This document shows positions 53,579 to 61,418 of a stretch of DNA of 64,000 nt, piece by piece (the first letter of the stretch is position 1; each line of letters starts with the position of its first letter). The translations under genes and the position numbers were made by a program. Origin of the DNA: Methylobacterium persicinum. GTDB lineage: Bacteria > Pseudomonadota > Alphaproteobacteria > Rhizobiales > Beijerinckiaceae. The stretch lies in the NCBI RefSeq assembly GCF_022179525.1, contig NZ_BPQX01000033.1, positions 203,668-267,667 on the forward strand, written 5' to 3'. Below the pieces are notes generated by a model. The model made no database searches, was not told where the DNA came from, and saw only the letters and a list, made by a program, of their open reading frames with translations.

Positions 53579-55620
53579 CGGGCCCGGCCGCATTGGAGGA
53601 TCGGATCCTCGTCTTCGCGCCACGGGGCCGCGACGGGGTCGTCATCGAACAGGTGCTGTCCCGCTCGGGCAACGCGGTTGCGGTTTGTGCGAACTCGGCG
53701 GAATGGGTGGCGGCCATCAAGTCCGGCGCCGGCGTGGCCCTCGTCACCGAAGAGGCGCTGGCCGATGGCGAGCCGGCCGGATTGTTCACGTGGCTGGACG
53801 CCCAGCCGCCGTGGTCCGATTTCCCCTTCATCGTTCTCGCGACACGGCAGGCCGGCCGTCGCCCGGCGCGGGCCGCGGAGGCGCTCAGCCGCCTCGGCAA
53901 CGTGGTTCTGCTCGAACGCCCGATCAATGCGGAGACCCTAGCGAGCGCGGTGGCGTCCGCCCTGCGGGGGCGGCGGCGTCAGTATCAGGCCCGCGGACAT
54001 TTGCTCGCCCTTGAGGGCGCCCAGGATCAGCTTCGTCGCGCGAACGAAGAACTGGAGTGCCGGGTCGCCGAGCGCACGCAGGAAGTCGAGACCGCGCGCG
54101 AAACCCTCGCGTTCGCCCTGGATGCAGCCGGAATGGCGTCCTGGGATCTCGATTATGTGGTCGGGACGTCCCGCCGGTCTCCGCGGTTCGATGCGATCTT
54201 CGGCTATGGCGCAGCGAGACCGGCATGGGATCGCGACAGCTTCCTCGCCCACGTCGTGGCGGAGGACCGGGGCGCGGTCGAGGCGGCGTTCGCCGCGGTC
54301 GTCGACTCGGGGAAGCTCGACTTGGAATGCCGCATCCGCCGTGCCGACGGCACGGTCCGCTGGGTTGCGATGCAGGGGCATTTGAAACGTGACGAGTTCG
54401 GCAAGCCGCTGCGGATTGCCGGCATTCTGATGGACCGTACCGACCAGCGCCTGACGGAGGAGGCCCTGCGCCAAGCCCAGAAGATGGAAGCGATCGGGCA
54501 GCTGACCGGCGGTGTCGCGCACGACTTCAACAACCTGCTCACCGTCATCGTCGGCGGTCTCGACATGATGTTGCGGAGGCCTGAGCAGGTCGACCGCGTC
54601 AAACGCCTGGCCGAGGCCGCGATGGGCGCGGCCCGGCGCGGCGAGCAACTCACCCAGCAACTTCTAGCCTTCTCGCGGCGGCAGATGCTGCGGCCGCAAA
54701 CGCTCAACCCGAACCGCTTGCTGATCGACTTCAAACCGCTCGCCGAAAGGGCGGCGGGCGCAGCCGTCGAGTTAGCCTTCGATCTCGATCCCGCCCTCGA
54801 TCCCATTCGCATCGATCCGGCGCAGTTCGAGGCGGCCGTGTTGAACCTTATCGTGAATGCCCGCGACGCCATGGAAGGCTCCAACGGCCATACCCGTGTC
54901 GCCGTGACGAGCCGCAACGTGCATCTAGGAACGGCCGCCGTCGCCGATCATGGCGTGCCGCCCGGGCCTTACATCGTGATCTCGGTCAGCGACACCGGTT
55001 CCGGAATCCCCCCGGACAAGCTCCAGCGCGTGTTCGAACCGTTCTTCACCACCAAGGAGGTGGGCAAGGGGACGGGCCTGGGCTTGAGCCAGGTCTATGG
55101 GTTCACGCGCAGCGCCAAAGGCTTCACGCGGATCGAGTCGCAGGTTGGAACGGGCACCACGGTGAGCCTCTACTTCCCGCGCTCGACGGATCCCGCCGGC
55201 GACGAAGCGGGGACGGGCTCGACGAGCGCCATACCCCTGCGCCGGGCCGGCGACGGCGAGGTCATCCTACTGGTCGAGGACGATCAGCAGGTGCTCGCGA
55301 TGGCCGTCGAGAGCCTGGAGGAGCTGCATTACAGGGTGATCGTCGCCCACAATGCGGCCGAGGCGTTGACGCATCTGCACGGTGTCGAGCGCATCGATAT
55401 CCTGTTCTCGGACGTCGTCATGCCCGGCGGCATGAATGGATCGCAGCTCGCCCTGGAGGCGCAACGGGTGCGACCGGGCATCAAGGTTCTGCTGACCTCC
55501 GGCTACGTCGCCAATCTCGATGAAGGACAGATGATCGGACGAGGCGAGCTGCCGGTGCTGAACAAACCCTACCGCCGCGATGAGCTAGCCCGATCGCTAA
55601 GGCTCGTACTCGGGAGTTAG
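53575..55620 (+). CDS. hybrid sensor histidine kinase (degenerate receiver-PAS-HisKA-HATPase-receiver)
   Basis: A 681-residue soluble kinase. Residues 8-130 resemble a receiver domain but the phosphoacceptor position reads VTEEAL, so it is probably a docking domain. A coiled coil at 145-175 leads into a PAS domain (about 176-290, ending RIAGILMDRTDQ). HisKA has His316 in GGVAHDFNNLL. The ATPase has NLIVNARDAM around 425-433, DTGSGIP and GTGLGLS. The C-terminal receiver (about 563-680) has EDD and Asp613 in LFSDVVMPGGMNG. There are no membrane segments. GTG start within the KaiC-like stop. Confidence 0.92.
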   Translation: MTGPAALEDRILVFAPRGRDGVVIEQVLSRSGNAVAVCANSAEWVAAIKSGAGVALVTEEALADGEPAGLFTWLDAQPPWSDFPFIVLATRQAGRRPARAAEALSRLGNVVLLERPINAETLASAVASALRGRRRQYQARGHLLALEGAQDQLRRANEELECRVAERTQEVETARETLAFALDAAGMASWDLDYVVGTSRRSPRFDAIFGYGAARPAWDRDSFLAHVVAEDRGAVEAAFAAVVDSGKLDLECRIRRADGTVRWVAMQGHLKRDEFGKPLRIAGILMDRTDQRLTEEALRQAQKMEAIGQLTGGVAHDFNNLLTVIVGGLDMMLRRPEQVDRVKRLAEAAMGAARRGEQLTQQLLAFSRRQMLRPQTLNPNRLLIDFKPLAERAAGAAVELAFDLDPALDPIRIDPAQFEAAVLNLIVNARDAMEGSNGHTRVAVTSRNVHLGTAAVADHGVPPGPYIVISVSDTGSGIPPDKLQRVFEPFFTTKEVGKGTGLGLSQVYGFTRSAKGFTRIESQVGTGTTVSLYFPRSTDPAGDEAGTGSTSAIPLRRAGDGEVILLVEDDQQVLAMAVESLEELHYRVIVAHNAAEALTHLHGVERIDILFSDVVMPGGMNGSQLALEAQRVRPGIKVLLTSGYVANLDEGQMIGRGELPVLNKPYRRDELARSLRLVLGS

Positions 55621-55925
55621 CCCAGGACCCCAGCGGAGGAAGGGCCCCGCCGTCTGTACAAGCGACCAAGGCCAGTAAGACGCCTAAGAGCACAGCGCAG
55701 CATTGAATCGCTTCGCCCTGCCGGAATTGACTAGGCTGGCTTGGGGTGAGCCCTGACTCAAGCGTTCTCGGGTTGATCTGGTTCGCCCGCTTCACCGTCT
55801 TTGCGAGCGACAGCGAAGCAATCCAGGGCAGCGGAACATGACCGGACGTGGAGGATCGCTGGATTGCTTCGCTTCGCTCGCAAAGACGGTAGAAGCGGCA
55901 TGCTCTGAGTGTTCCAGCAAACGCT
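55621..55925. other. intergenic region between hybrid kinase and sigma-factor gene
   Basis: A 305-bp space between convergent genes. It contains the family-2 palindromic repeat at 55795-55889 in the half nearest the sigma-factor gene. Nothing else is recognised. Confidence 0.4.
55795..55889. repeat. dispersed palindromic repeat, family 2, copy 3
   Basis: A 95-bp inverted repeat. CCGTCTTTGCGAGCG pairs with CGCTCGCAAAGACGG, and AGCGAAGCAATCCAG pairs with the right-arm CTGGATTGCTTCGCT. It closely matches the copies at 30473 and 34968. It lies 36 bp beyond the stop of the sigma-factor gene, convergent with the hybrid-kinase gene. Confidence 0.8.
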
Positions 55926-56609
55926 TCAGCCTGCCATCCCGATCTGGTCGACAAGGGCCGCCCGTGCCCTGCTGACACGGCTCTTGACGGTCCCGACCTG
56001 ACACCCGAGCAGGGAGGCTACTTCCTCGTAGGTCCTCCCTTCGGCACCGACCATCAGGAGTGCCTGCCGCTGAGCCGCGGGCAGGTTACCGATCTTGTCC
56101 CAGACCACTTTCAGGGTGCTGGCATCCTCCTGGTCCGCGGGGGACATGAGCTTTGCAGCAAGCACGCCCTCGGCGTCTTCGACCTCACGCTTGTGTTTTC
56201 GCATTTCCGAGTAGCGCTGGTTGCGCAGGATCGTGAAGAGCCATGCCGTGAAGTTCGTCCCCGGCGTGAAGTGGTGCCACTTTGTCCAGGCCCGCGCGAA
56301 GGTTTCCTGCACGAGGTCGTCGGCGCAGCTGACATCTCCCGTCAGCGACAGCGCGAAGGTGCGCAGCGCCGGCAGCGCTCGAATCAGATCGTCTCGGAAC
56401 TCGTTCGCGACCGTCCGACCCTGCCGACCCTGAGCCGCTTCGAAGCGAGCCACGAGGCCCGCGAGCGCTGACGGCAACGGTTCATCCTGAATCGCGCTGA
56501 GATATGAACGCAGCGGCTCTGCGAGATAAGTGGTCAGCTCGTGCGTAAGTAATTCACGTCCCGCTGCCAGATCGTCAGGGCTGATAAGTCCTTGCAATTC
56601 GCACAGCAT
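55926..56609 (-). CDS. EcfG-like ECF sigma factor with NepR-like N-terminal segment
   Basis: A 227-residue protein. Residues about 68-227 are an ECF sigma factor close to EcfG. Region 2 includes DDLIRALPALRTFALSLTG, CADDLVQETFARAWTKW and TAWLFTILRNQRYSEMRKHKREV. Region 4 includes LPAAQRQALLMVGAEGRTYEEV and VGTVKSRVSRAR. The extra N-terminus matters: residues 30-58 (EPLRSYLSAIQDEPLPSALA) follow the pattern of NepR, the anti-sigma factor that binds EcfG, with LR and EPxP at the same spacing. It could be a built-in inhibitor or a decoy. Divergent from an arsR gene with a palindrome in the 76-bp gap. Sigma identity firm, NepR likeness by eye. Confidence 0.85.
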   Translation of the reverse strand: MLCELQGLISPDDLAAGRELLTHELTTYLAEPLRSYLSAIQDEPLPSALAGLVARFEAAQGRQGRTVANEFRDDLIRALPALRTFALSLTGDVSCADDLVQETFARAWTKWHHFTPGTNFTAWLFTILRNQRYSEMRKHKREVEDAEGVLAAKLMSPADQEDASTLKVVWDKIGNLPAAQRQALLMVGAEGRTYEEVASLLGCQVGTVKSRVSRARAALVDQIGMAG

Positions 56610-56658
56610 GCTGAAACGTGCCCTGTACCGACAAGCTGGGCTTTTATACCTCTTCCAA

Positions 56659-56676
56659 TTTCGATATCAATCGAAA
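56659..56676. promoter_or_regulatory. palindromic operator between sigma-factor and arsR genes
   Basis: TTTCGAT-ATCA-ATCGAAA, a perfect 7-bp inverted repeat with a 4-bp spacer, lies 10 bases before the arsR start and 50 bases before the sigma-factor start on the other strand. ArsR-family dimers bind imperfect palindromes of this size over their own promoters. The surroundings are AT-rich (TATA at 56645-56648, reading toward the sigma gene as GGTATAAAAG). The site could repress both genes. Palindrome seen; binding inferred. Confidence 0.55.
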
Positions 56677-56685
56677 CGTGAATGC

Positions 56686-57066
56686 ATGCTGAACGATCAC
56701 GAGGCCTTAACCGTACTGTCCGCACTGGCGCAGGCCACACGTTTGCGGGTCATGCGAGCCTTGCTACGCAATCATCCCACAGGTTTGCCTGCGGGTCGTA
56801 TCGCCGCCGTGGTCGAAGGCACTCCCTCGACGCTGTCGTTTCATCTATCTCAGTTGGAACAGGCCGGCTTGGTGAAGTCGCGGCGTCAGGCGAACTCAGT
56901 GATCTATACGGCAGTGCCTTACGCACTGGGCGGCCTGGTGACGTACTTGATGGACGAGTGCTGCGGCGGCAGGCCGGAACTGTGCGCAGACATTGGCTGG
57001 GTGCCGTCCGGCGCTTCTTCGACCAAGGCCACCCCCTGCTGCGGTCCATCTTCGACGAAAGATTAG
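56686..57066 (+). CDS. ArsR-family winged-helix regulator with C-terminal cysteines
   Basis: A 126-residue regulator. The winged HTH (about 5-80) reads LTVLSALAQATRLRVMRALL, then TPSTLSFHLSQLEQAGLVKSRR with the usual wing. The C-terminal helix carries Cys92-Cys93 and Cys100 (DECCGGRPELCADIG), a triad like the As(III) site of Acidithiobacillus-type ArsR; two more cysteines (Cys118-Cys119) follow. This suggests arsenite or another thiophilic metal as effector. No arsenic-resistance genes lie in the window. ATG at 56686, ten bases after a perfect palindrome. Confidence 0.88.
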   Translation: MLNDHEALTVLSALAQATRLRVMRALLRNHPTGLPAGRIAAVVEGTPSTLSFHLSQLEQAGLVKSRRQANSVIYTAVPYALGGLVTYLMDECCGGRPELCADIGWVPSGASSTKATPCCGPSSTKD

Positions 57067-57216
57067 TCCTCTCCAAAGCGGCCCAGCGTCTGGCGATTGG
57101 GCGATCTGGATAAGGCGCACGCCTGTCCTCTTATCGCCGTGTTCGTCGTGTAGGGAACGAATAAGCCGGGCCCGTTCGCCGGCAGTTACCGCTCACGGCC
57201 GCGGAGAAGCAGCCCC

Positions 57217-57354
57217 ATGCTCAATACCGCACTCGCCGTCCTCGCCGTGCTGGCGGTCCTGCTCGCCCGTGCAATTCTGAAGCTCGTCTTCCTGCCGCTC
57301 CGTATCCTGCGGGGACTTTTTCGCCGTCGTCCGGCCTCAGCGAGTTCCCCGTAA
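57217..57354 (+). CDS. small basic single-helix membrane protein
   Basis: A 45-residue frame: MLNTALAVLAVLAVLLARAI, then a short hydrophobic stretch, an arginine-rich patch (LRGLFRRRPA) and a serine-proline tail. GGAGAAG lies ten bases before the ATG. The amphipathic make-up, one membrane helix then a basic tail, is plausible for a small membrane protein. Evidence is only the ribosome site and composition; function unknown. Confidence 0.4.
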   Translation: MLNTALAVLAVLAVLLARAILKLVFLPLRILRGLFRRRPASASSP

Positions 57355-57729
57355 GCGTTGCGTTAGGGGGTCTGGAACGGGCGAGTTAAAGGGTCACCGT
57401 GTCGGGAAATAGAGGTGAGGCTGTTGGTCCGCACGAGTGGGGAGTACCGCACTTCGCTTGCCCGAAACCGCGATACACCGGGAGCCGGTCCGGCCCAGAG
57501 CGGAACCCCTTGAGGCGGCCGGCCCCGTGGGGGCCGAGCCGCCGCCGTTCGGCGCAAACGCTGCACCGGAGCGACTGCATTGGCTAGACCATAGCCAGTG
57601 TCCCATGGCCATGCGTAGACTTTGCCGAGGGATGAAAAACGCAGGTCGAAAGTCCCACCCAGCGAGACAGCATGCCCTCGGCCTCCATTGCGAAGAACCC
57701 GCTGCGATGAGCGTCGAGGGGCGGCGCGC
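57355..57729. other. gene-free stretch
   Basis: 375 bp with short, mutually overlapping open frames in several phases, none with both a ribosome site and a protein-like composition. No repeat, RNA gene or hairpin of note was seen. Confidence 0.4.
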
Positions 57730-57987
57730 TCACGGTTTCCGGATACCCGCTGGCGCGACTCGTTCGTTCTGAGATCGAGCCTCGACGCGGTGTGACATCC
57801 GCCCGACCTCCATCATCGCCCGCAGCTTGGCGGTCACCCCGGCCGTGACGAGCAGACTGAGCGTCAGGGCAAAGATCGACAGGGTGTGCCGGATGGCGTC
57901 AGTGTACTCCCTGTCGGCATGCAGGATCAGCCAGCCGATCCCGACGACGGCGAAGGTGACGATCAGCGGCAGCGTCAAGTCGGGCAT
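57730..57987 (-). CDS. small two-helix membrane protein
   Basis: An 85-residue protein of unknown family with two hydrophobic helices at about 4-22 (LTLPLIVTFAVVGIGWLIL) and 33-52 (HTLSIFALTLSLLVTAGVTA), and a basic, polar C-terminal third. GAGGAA lies four bases before the ATG at 57987, which supports the start. Isolated among small hypothetical genes. Confidence 0.55.
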   Translation of the reverse strand: MPDLTLPLIVTFAVVGIGWLILHADREYTDAIRHTLSIFALTLSLLVTAGVTAKLRAMMEVGRMSHRVEARSQNERVAPAGIRKP

Positions 57988-58131
57988 GGCTTCCTCAGCG
58001 TCTGAAGCCGGGCCGGTCTCCGTTCAATTCCTCGGCAACGGCCCTTCGAACACATCGGTCGGCACGGCCTTGATATCAATACGAACGCCCTTTCGTGCGT
58101 TGGTCAGTCGGGGCGTGGGAGTCGAGCATTC

Positions 58132-58344
58132 ATGAACACAGCTGTCTGCCCGCGCTGCGGCCTTACGGACTTCGGGCCCGGCGCCGACCCTTTGACCGAT
58201 ACCGGGGTATGGACGGAAGAGTTTTTGCGTCGGTGCGAGCATGTCCATGAGCGCCGGCATCTTAAAGATCTCCGGACCCACACGTGTCCGCACTGGGCCA
58301 GAGCGATGCAAGCGGCCGCTGAGGCCCACGATCAGAGCCAGTGA
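58132..58344 (+). CDS. small cysteine-containing (zinc-ribbon-like) protein
   Basis: A 70-residue frame beginning MNTAVCPRCGLTDFGPG, with a CxxC knuckle at Cys6-Cys9 and further cysteines at about 35 and 52 (EFLRRCEHVHE, RTHTCPHWARA). The spacing could hold one zinc. The ribosome site is weak (GGGAG 12 bases upstream). An arginine-rich open frame on the opposite strand covers the same bases and looks like its shadow. Accepted with reserve; function unknown. Confidence 0.4.
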   Translation: MNTAVCPRCGLTDFGPGADPLTDTGVWTEEFLRRCEHVHERRHLKDLRTHTCPHWARAMQAAAEAHDQSQ

Positions 58345-58458
58345 GGATTTAGCGAGACGACGAGAGTCAACCGCGCGATCCATGGCTGCACGATGCCTTG
58401 GAACGAAGCGCCCCCCTAGCAACCGTCCTGGTGGCATCCCTCGAGCAGTGGAGTGCTC

Positions 58459-59112
58459 TCAGCCCGCGCGGCGATTACAGCGAACGTAGTTTGAGGATCC
58501 CCACGCGCTCGTCCAGGTCAGGTGATCCCCATCGACCACAAGGCGGACCTTGGACGACCAGCGGCGATCATGGTCCCCGCAATCGGCGTCCATCGTCCAG
58601 GTATTCCCGGCTCGGCGGGCGCCATGAAAGGTGCAGACGGTTTCCCCGGCTTTCGCCCGCTCAGGCGTGATCGTCGCTGGCAGGTAGCCCTTGCGGCGCG
58701 CGAGGACGCCGCAGCCGTCGGTGGTCGGCCCCCACGTCCCGACATACTCTGCAACGACTGCGACCGGTTTGGGGGCTGCAATCGGCGCGGCGGGGTGAAC
58801 CTCAGGCACCGACGGGGCTGTTTCAATCTCCACTGTTGGCGCTTCCGCCTTGGCCGACGCCGTGTCGGGCATTCGAGCTTCGGGGGCGACCATCCCGACG
58901 ATCTGCCGAGGGAGGTCTTCCACCTGATCGATCAGCGGCTCAACAATGCTCTGGTTCGATTCGCTCTGAAAGGGCAGGTCGTCGGTGAGGTAGGCAGCGC
59001 AATACGCGAACAGTCCGGCCCAACCCACGGCGAGGAGCAGTTGCAGAGCATGACGACGTTTGCCCTCCACCTGATGCTCGACAGGTGTTCCCGCCAGGAC
59101 GATCGCCGACAC
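58459..59112 (-). CDS. membrane-anchored protein with cysteine-rich C-terminal domain
   Basis: A 217-residue protein. Residues 1-20 are cytoplasmic and basic, residues about 22-41 are one membrane helix (ALQLLLAVGWAGLFAYCAAYL), and a long acidic, proline/alanine-rich linker (PTVEIETAPSVPEVHPAAPI) follows. The C-terminal domain (about 122-217) starts EYVGTWGPTTDGCG and has cysteines in CTFHG, DADCGDH and YVRCN, with WTSAWG. This would be a small disulphide-bonded beta domain in the periplasm. GGAGG lies three bases before the ATG. Family not recognised. Confidence 0.65.
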   Translation of the reverse strand: MSAIVLAGTPVEHQVEGKRRHALQLLLAVGWAGLFAYCAAYLTDDLPFQSESNQSIVEPLIDQVEDLPRQIVGMVAPEARMPDTASAKAEAPTVEIETAPSVPEVHPAAPIAAPKPVAVVAEYVGTWGPTTDGCGVLARRKGYLPATITPERAKAGETVCTFHGARRAGNTWTMDADCGDHDRRWSSKVRLVVDGDHLTWTSAWGSSNYVRCNRRAG

Positions 59113-59540
59113 ATCAGCCTCCAGCGCTATCTATCCAATGATTGCCAGACGACACTCACTTCCACTGCGCAAAAAAGCAGGTGGTGTGTCTGCAGCATAT
59201 GTTTAGTCAATCGTCGCTTGCGGACACGCATTATTAACGATCAGCGATTGGTTAACAAAAAGTAAACACCCGGGGCAGGGCCATTCGCGAGAATGTCGAA
59301 CGCCGGGTATGTGACCGGCGTGCCACTTTGAATGGGCGATGATGAGTGGGTTCTGCCATCAAGCGAGGTGCGCTACGAAAACGCCGGTCAGGACGGCGTC
59401 GAACGTCACTGCGACCCGCGCGCGCTCAGAACTCACCGCACAGCGATGCCGGGCAGATGCGTTGTTTCAAAGTGAGCCCGATCAGAGCAAGGCAGAACCG
59501 AACGCTCGTTGCCTCGGAGACTACCGTAGTCTTTCATGAT
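59113..59540. other. gene-free stretch upstream of the membrane-anchored gene
   Basis: 428 bp. The part at 59195-59270 is AT-rich (TTATTAACGATC and GTTAACAAAAAGTAAAC) and probably holds the promoter for the minus-strand gene at 58459-59112. The rest, up to the tRNA gene, shows nothing I recognise. Confidence 0.4.
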
Positions 59541-59616
<76 letters not shown>

Positions 59617-59719
59617 GATCGCGTCTGCGACCGTCCCCGTCGGCCACCAAGTCCGTCCGGGGTGGCGGGCTGATACCAATGCTGCCGGGGGCTGTCCACC
59701 CCCAGCCGACGTTTTTTTG

Positions 59720-61288
59720 TCATTCCGCTGCGGCGTGCTGAGCGTGCAGGCGCACGGCCTGGGCGGAAAGCTTGTTGAGAGCCGACAGATACGCCTTTGC
59801 CGAGGCCACCAGCGTATCCGGGTCCGCCCCACGGGCGGTGATGCTGCGGTCGCCGTCGCGAAGCCGCACCGTCACCTCCGCCTGCGCATCGGTGCCGCCG
59901 GTGACGGCATGCACGTCGTAAAGGTCGAGCTGCGCCTCATGCGGGACGAGGGCGCGGATCGCATTGAAGACGGCATCCACAGGTCCATTGCCGTCCGCTT
60001 CCTCGATCCGCGATCCCGCCTCGTCCACGATGCGCAAGGTCGCCCGCTGGGGACCACGGGTGCCGGCGATCACCGACAGGGAGACCAGTCGGATACGATC
60101 TTGCGCGGTGGCGAGGTTCTCATCCACCAGCGCCTCGATATCCTCGTCGTAGACGTGCTTCTTCCGGTCGGCCAACGCCTTGAAGCGCTCGAACGCATCC
60201 TGGAACTGGTTGTCGGACAGGTGCAGGCCGAGATCATCCAGCTTTGACCGGAACGCCGCCCGGCCGGAATGCTTGCCCATCACCAGGGACGTCTTGGTCA
60301 GGCCCACGGAGGCCGGCGTCATGATCTCGTAGGTTTCGGAGTTCTTGAGCATTCCGTCCTGGTGAATGCCGCTCTCGTGGGCGAATGCGTTGCGCCCCAC
60401 GATGGCTTTGTTGAACTGCACTGGGAAGTTCGTGGCGTGGCTGACGAGTTTCGACGCGCGGGTCAGCATCTGGCTCTCGATGCCGGTCTCGTAGGGCATC
60501 ACGTCGGCGCGTGTGCGGATCGCCATGACGATCTCTTCAAGCGCGGCATTGCCAGCCCGCTCGCCGATGCCGTTGATCGTGCACTCCACCTGCCGGGCGC
60601 CACCCTCGATACCCGCCAGGGAGTTGGCGATGGCGAGGCCGAGATCATTGTGGCAATGGACCGAGAAGATCGCCTTGTCGGCGTTCGGCACCCGTTCGCG
60701 CACGGCGCGGAACATCTCCCGGTATTCGGCCGGCGTCGCGTAGCCGACCGTATCGGGCAGGTTTATCGTGGTGGCGCCCGCCTTGATCGCCCCTTCGACA
60801 CACCGGCAGAGGTAGTCGATCGGTGTACGGGTCGCGTCCATGGCCGACCATTCCACGTCCTCCACGAGGTCGCGGGCCTGAGCCACAGTCTTGAGGATGA
60901 TCTCCAGCACTTCGTCCTGGGTCTTGCGCATCTGGTGCGCCAGATGGATCGGCGAGGTCGACACGAAGGTATGGATGCGCCCGCGCTTGGCATGGCGCAC
61001 CGCCTCGCCGGCCCGGGCGATGTCCGCGGTGATGGCCCGGGCCAGCCCCGCAATCGTCGCGCGCTTTGTGCGGCGGGCGATCTCGGCCACAGCCTCGAAG
61101 TCGCCGTTGGAGGCGATGGGGAACCCCGCCTCGATGATGTCCACACCCATCGCATCGAGCAGCTCCGCCACCGCGAGCTTCTCGTCGAAGGTCATGGTGG
61201 CGCCGGGGCATTGCTCGCCGTCGCGCAGCGTGGTGTCGAAGATCAGGACCCGGTCGCGGGTGCCGGATGTGTCGGTTGTCGTGCTCAT
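59720..61288 (-). CDS. leuA: 2-isopropylmalate synthase
   Basis: First committed enzyme of leucine synthesis, joining acetyl-CoA and 2-oxoisovalerate. The 522-residue product has the TIM-barrel signature FDTTLRDGEQCPG, the metal motif VHCHNDLGLA, NGIGERAGNAALEEIV and HESGIHQDG. A full C-terminal allosteric domain (about 395-522) mediates leucine feedback. AGAAGG is seven bases before the ATG. A leader peptide with leucine codons and a strong hairpin lie upstream, suggesting attenuation. Confidence 0.96.
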   Translation of the reverse strand: MSTTTDTSGTRDRVLIFDTTLRDGEQCPGATMTFDEKLAVAELLDAMGVDIIEAGFPIASNGDFEAVAEIARRTKRATIAGLARAITADIARAGEAVRHAKRGRIHTFVSTSPIHLAHQMRKTQDEVLEIILKTVAQARDLVEDVEWSAMDATRTPIDYLCRCVEGAIKAGATTINLPDTVGYATPAEYREMFRAVRERVPNADKAIFSVHCHNDLGLAIANSLAGIEGGARQVECTINGIGERAGNAALEEIVMAIRTRADVMPYETGIESQMLTRASKLVSHATNFPVQFNKAIVGRNAFAHESGIHQDGMLKNSETYEIMTPASVGLTKTSLVMGKHSGRAAFRSKLDDLGLHLSDNQFQDAFERFKALADRKKHVYDEDIEALVDENLATAQDRIRLVSLSVIAGTRGPQRATLRIVDEAGSRIEEADGNGPVDAVFNAIRALVPHEAQLDLYDVHAVTGGTDAQAEVTVRLRDGDRSITARGADPDTLVASAKAYLSALNKLSAQAVRLHAQHAAAE

Positions 61289-61377
61289 GGCGTTGCCTTC
61301 TTGAACCCTGCTCGCGCTCCGCCCGGCGCGCGGCCGGAGGCGGGTGGTGCCCGGGATGGGCTTGTGTCGCGAAATCT

Positions 61378-61418
61378 CCCCTAAGGGCCCAGGCGCACGC
61401 CCGGACGGCCCTCAGGGG
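61378..61418 (-). promoter_or_regulatory. leader hairpin overlapping the leuA leader-peptide stop
   Basis: On the minus strand CCCCTGAGGGCC pairs with GGCCCTTAGGGG (11 of 12, the odd pair G-U), and the intervening bases contain a further CCGGGCG/CGCCTGG stem. The hairpin begins at the leader stop codon, directly after the leucine codons, where ribosome stalling would change folding. A second GC-rich stem follows at about 61316-61344. Neither has a clear T-run, so which form terminates is uncertain. Confidence 0.5.

Noticed and set aside
57363-57772. Several overlapping small frames at 57.4-57.8 kb
   Set aside because: Mutually overlapping in at least four phases, none with a good ribosome site or recognisable sequence.
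58024-58437. Arginine-rich frame opposite the small zinc-ribbon-like gene
   Set aside because: Composition is typical of a reverse shadow and no ribosome site is seen; the plus-strand frame with CxxC is preferred.
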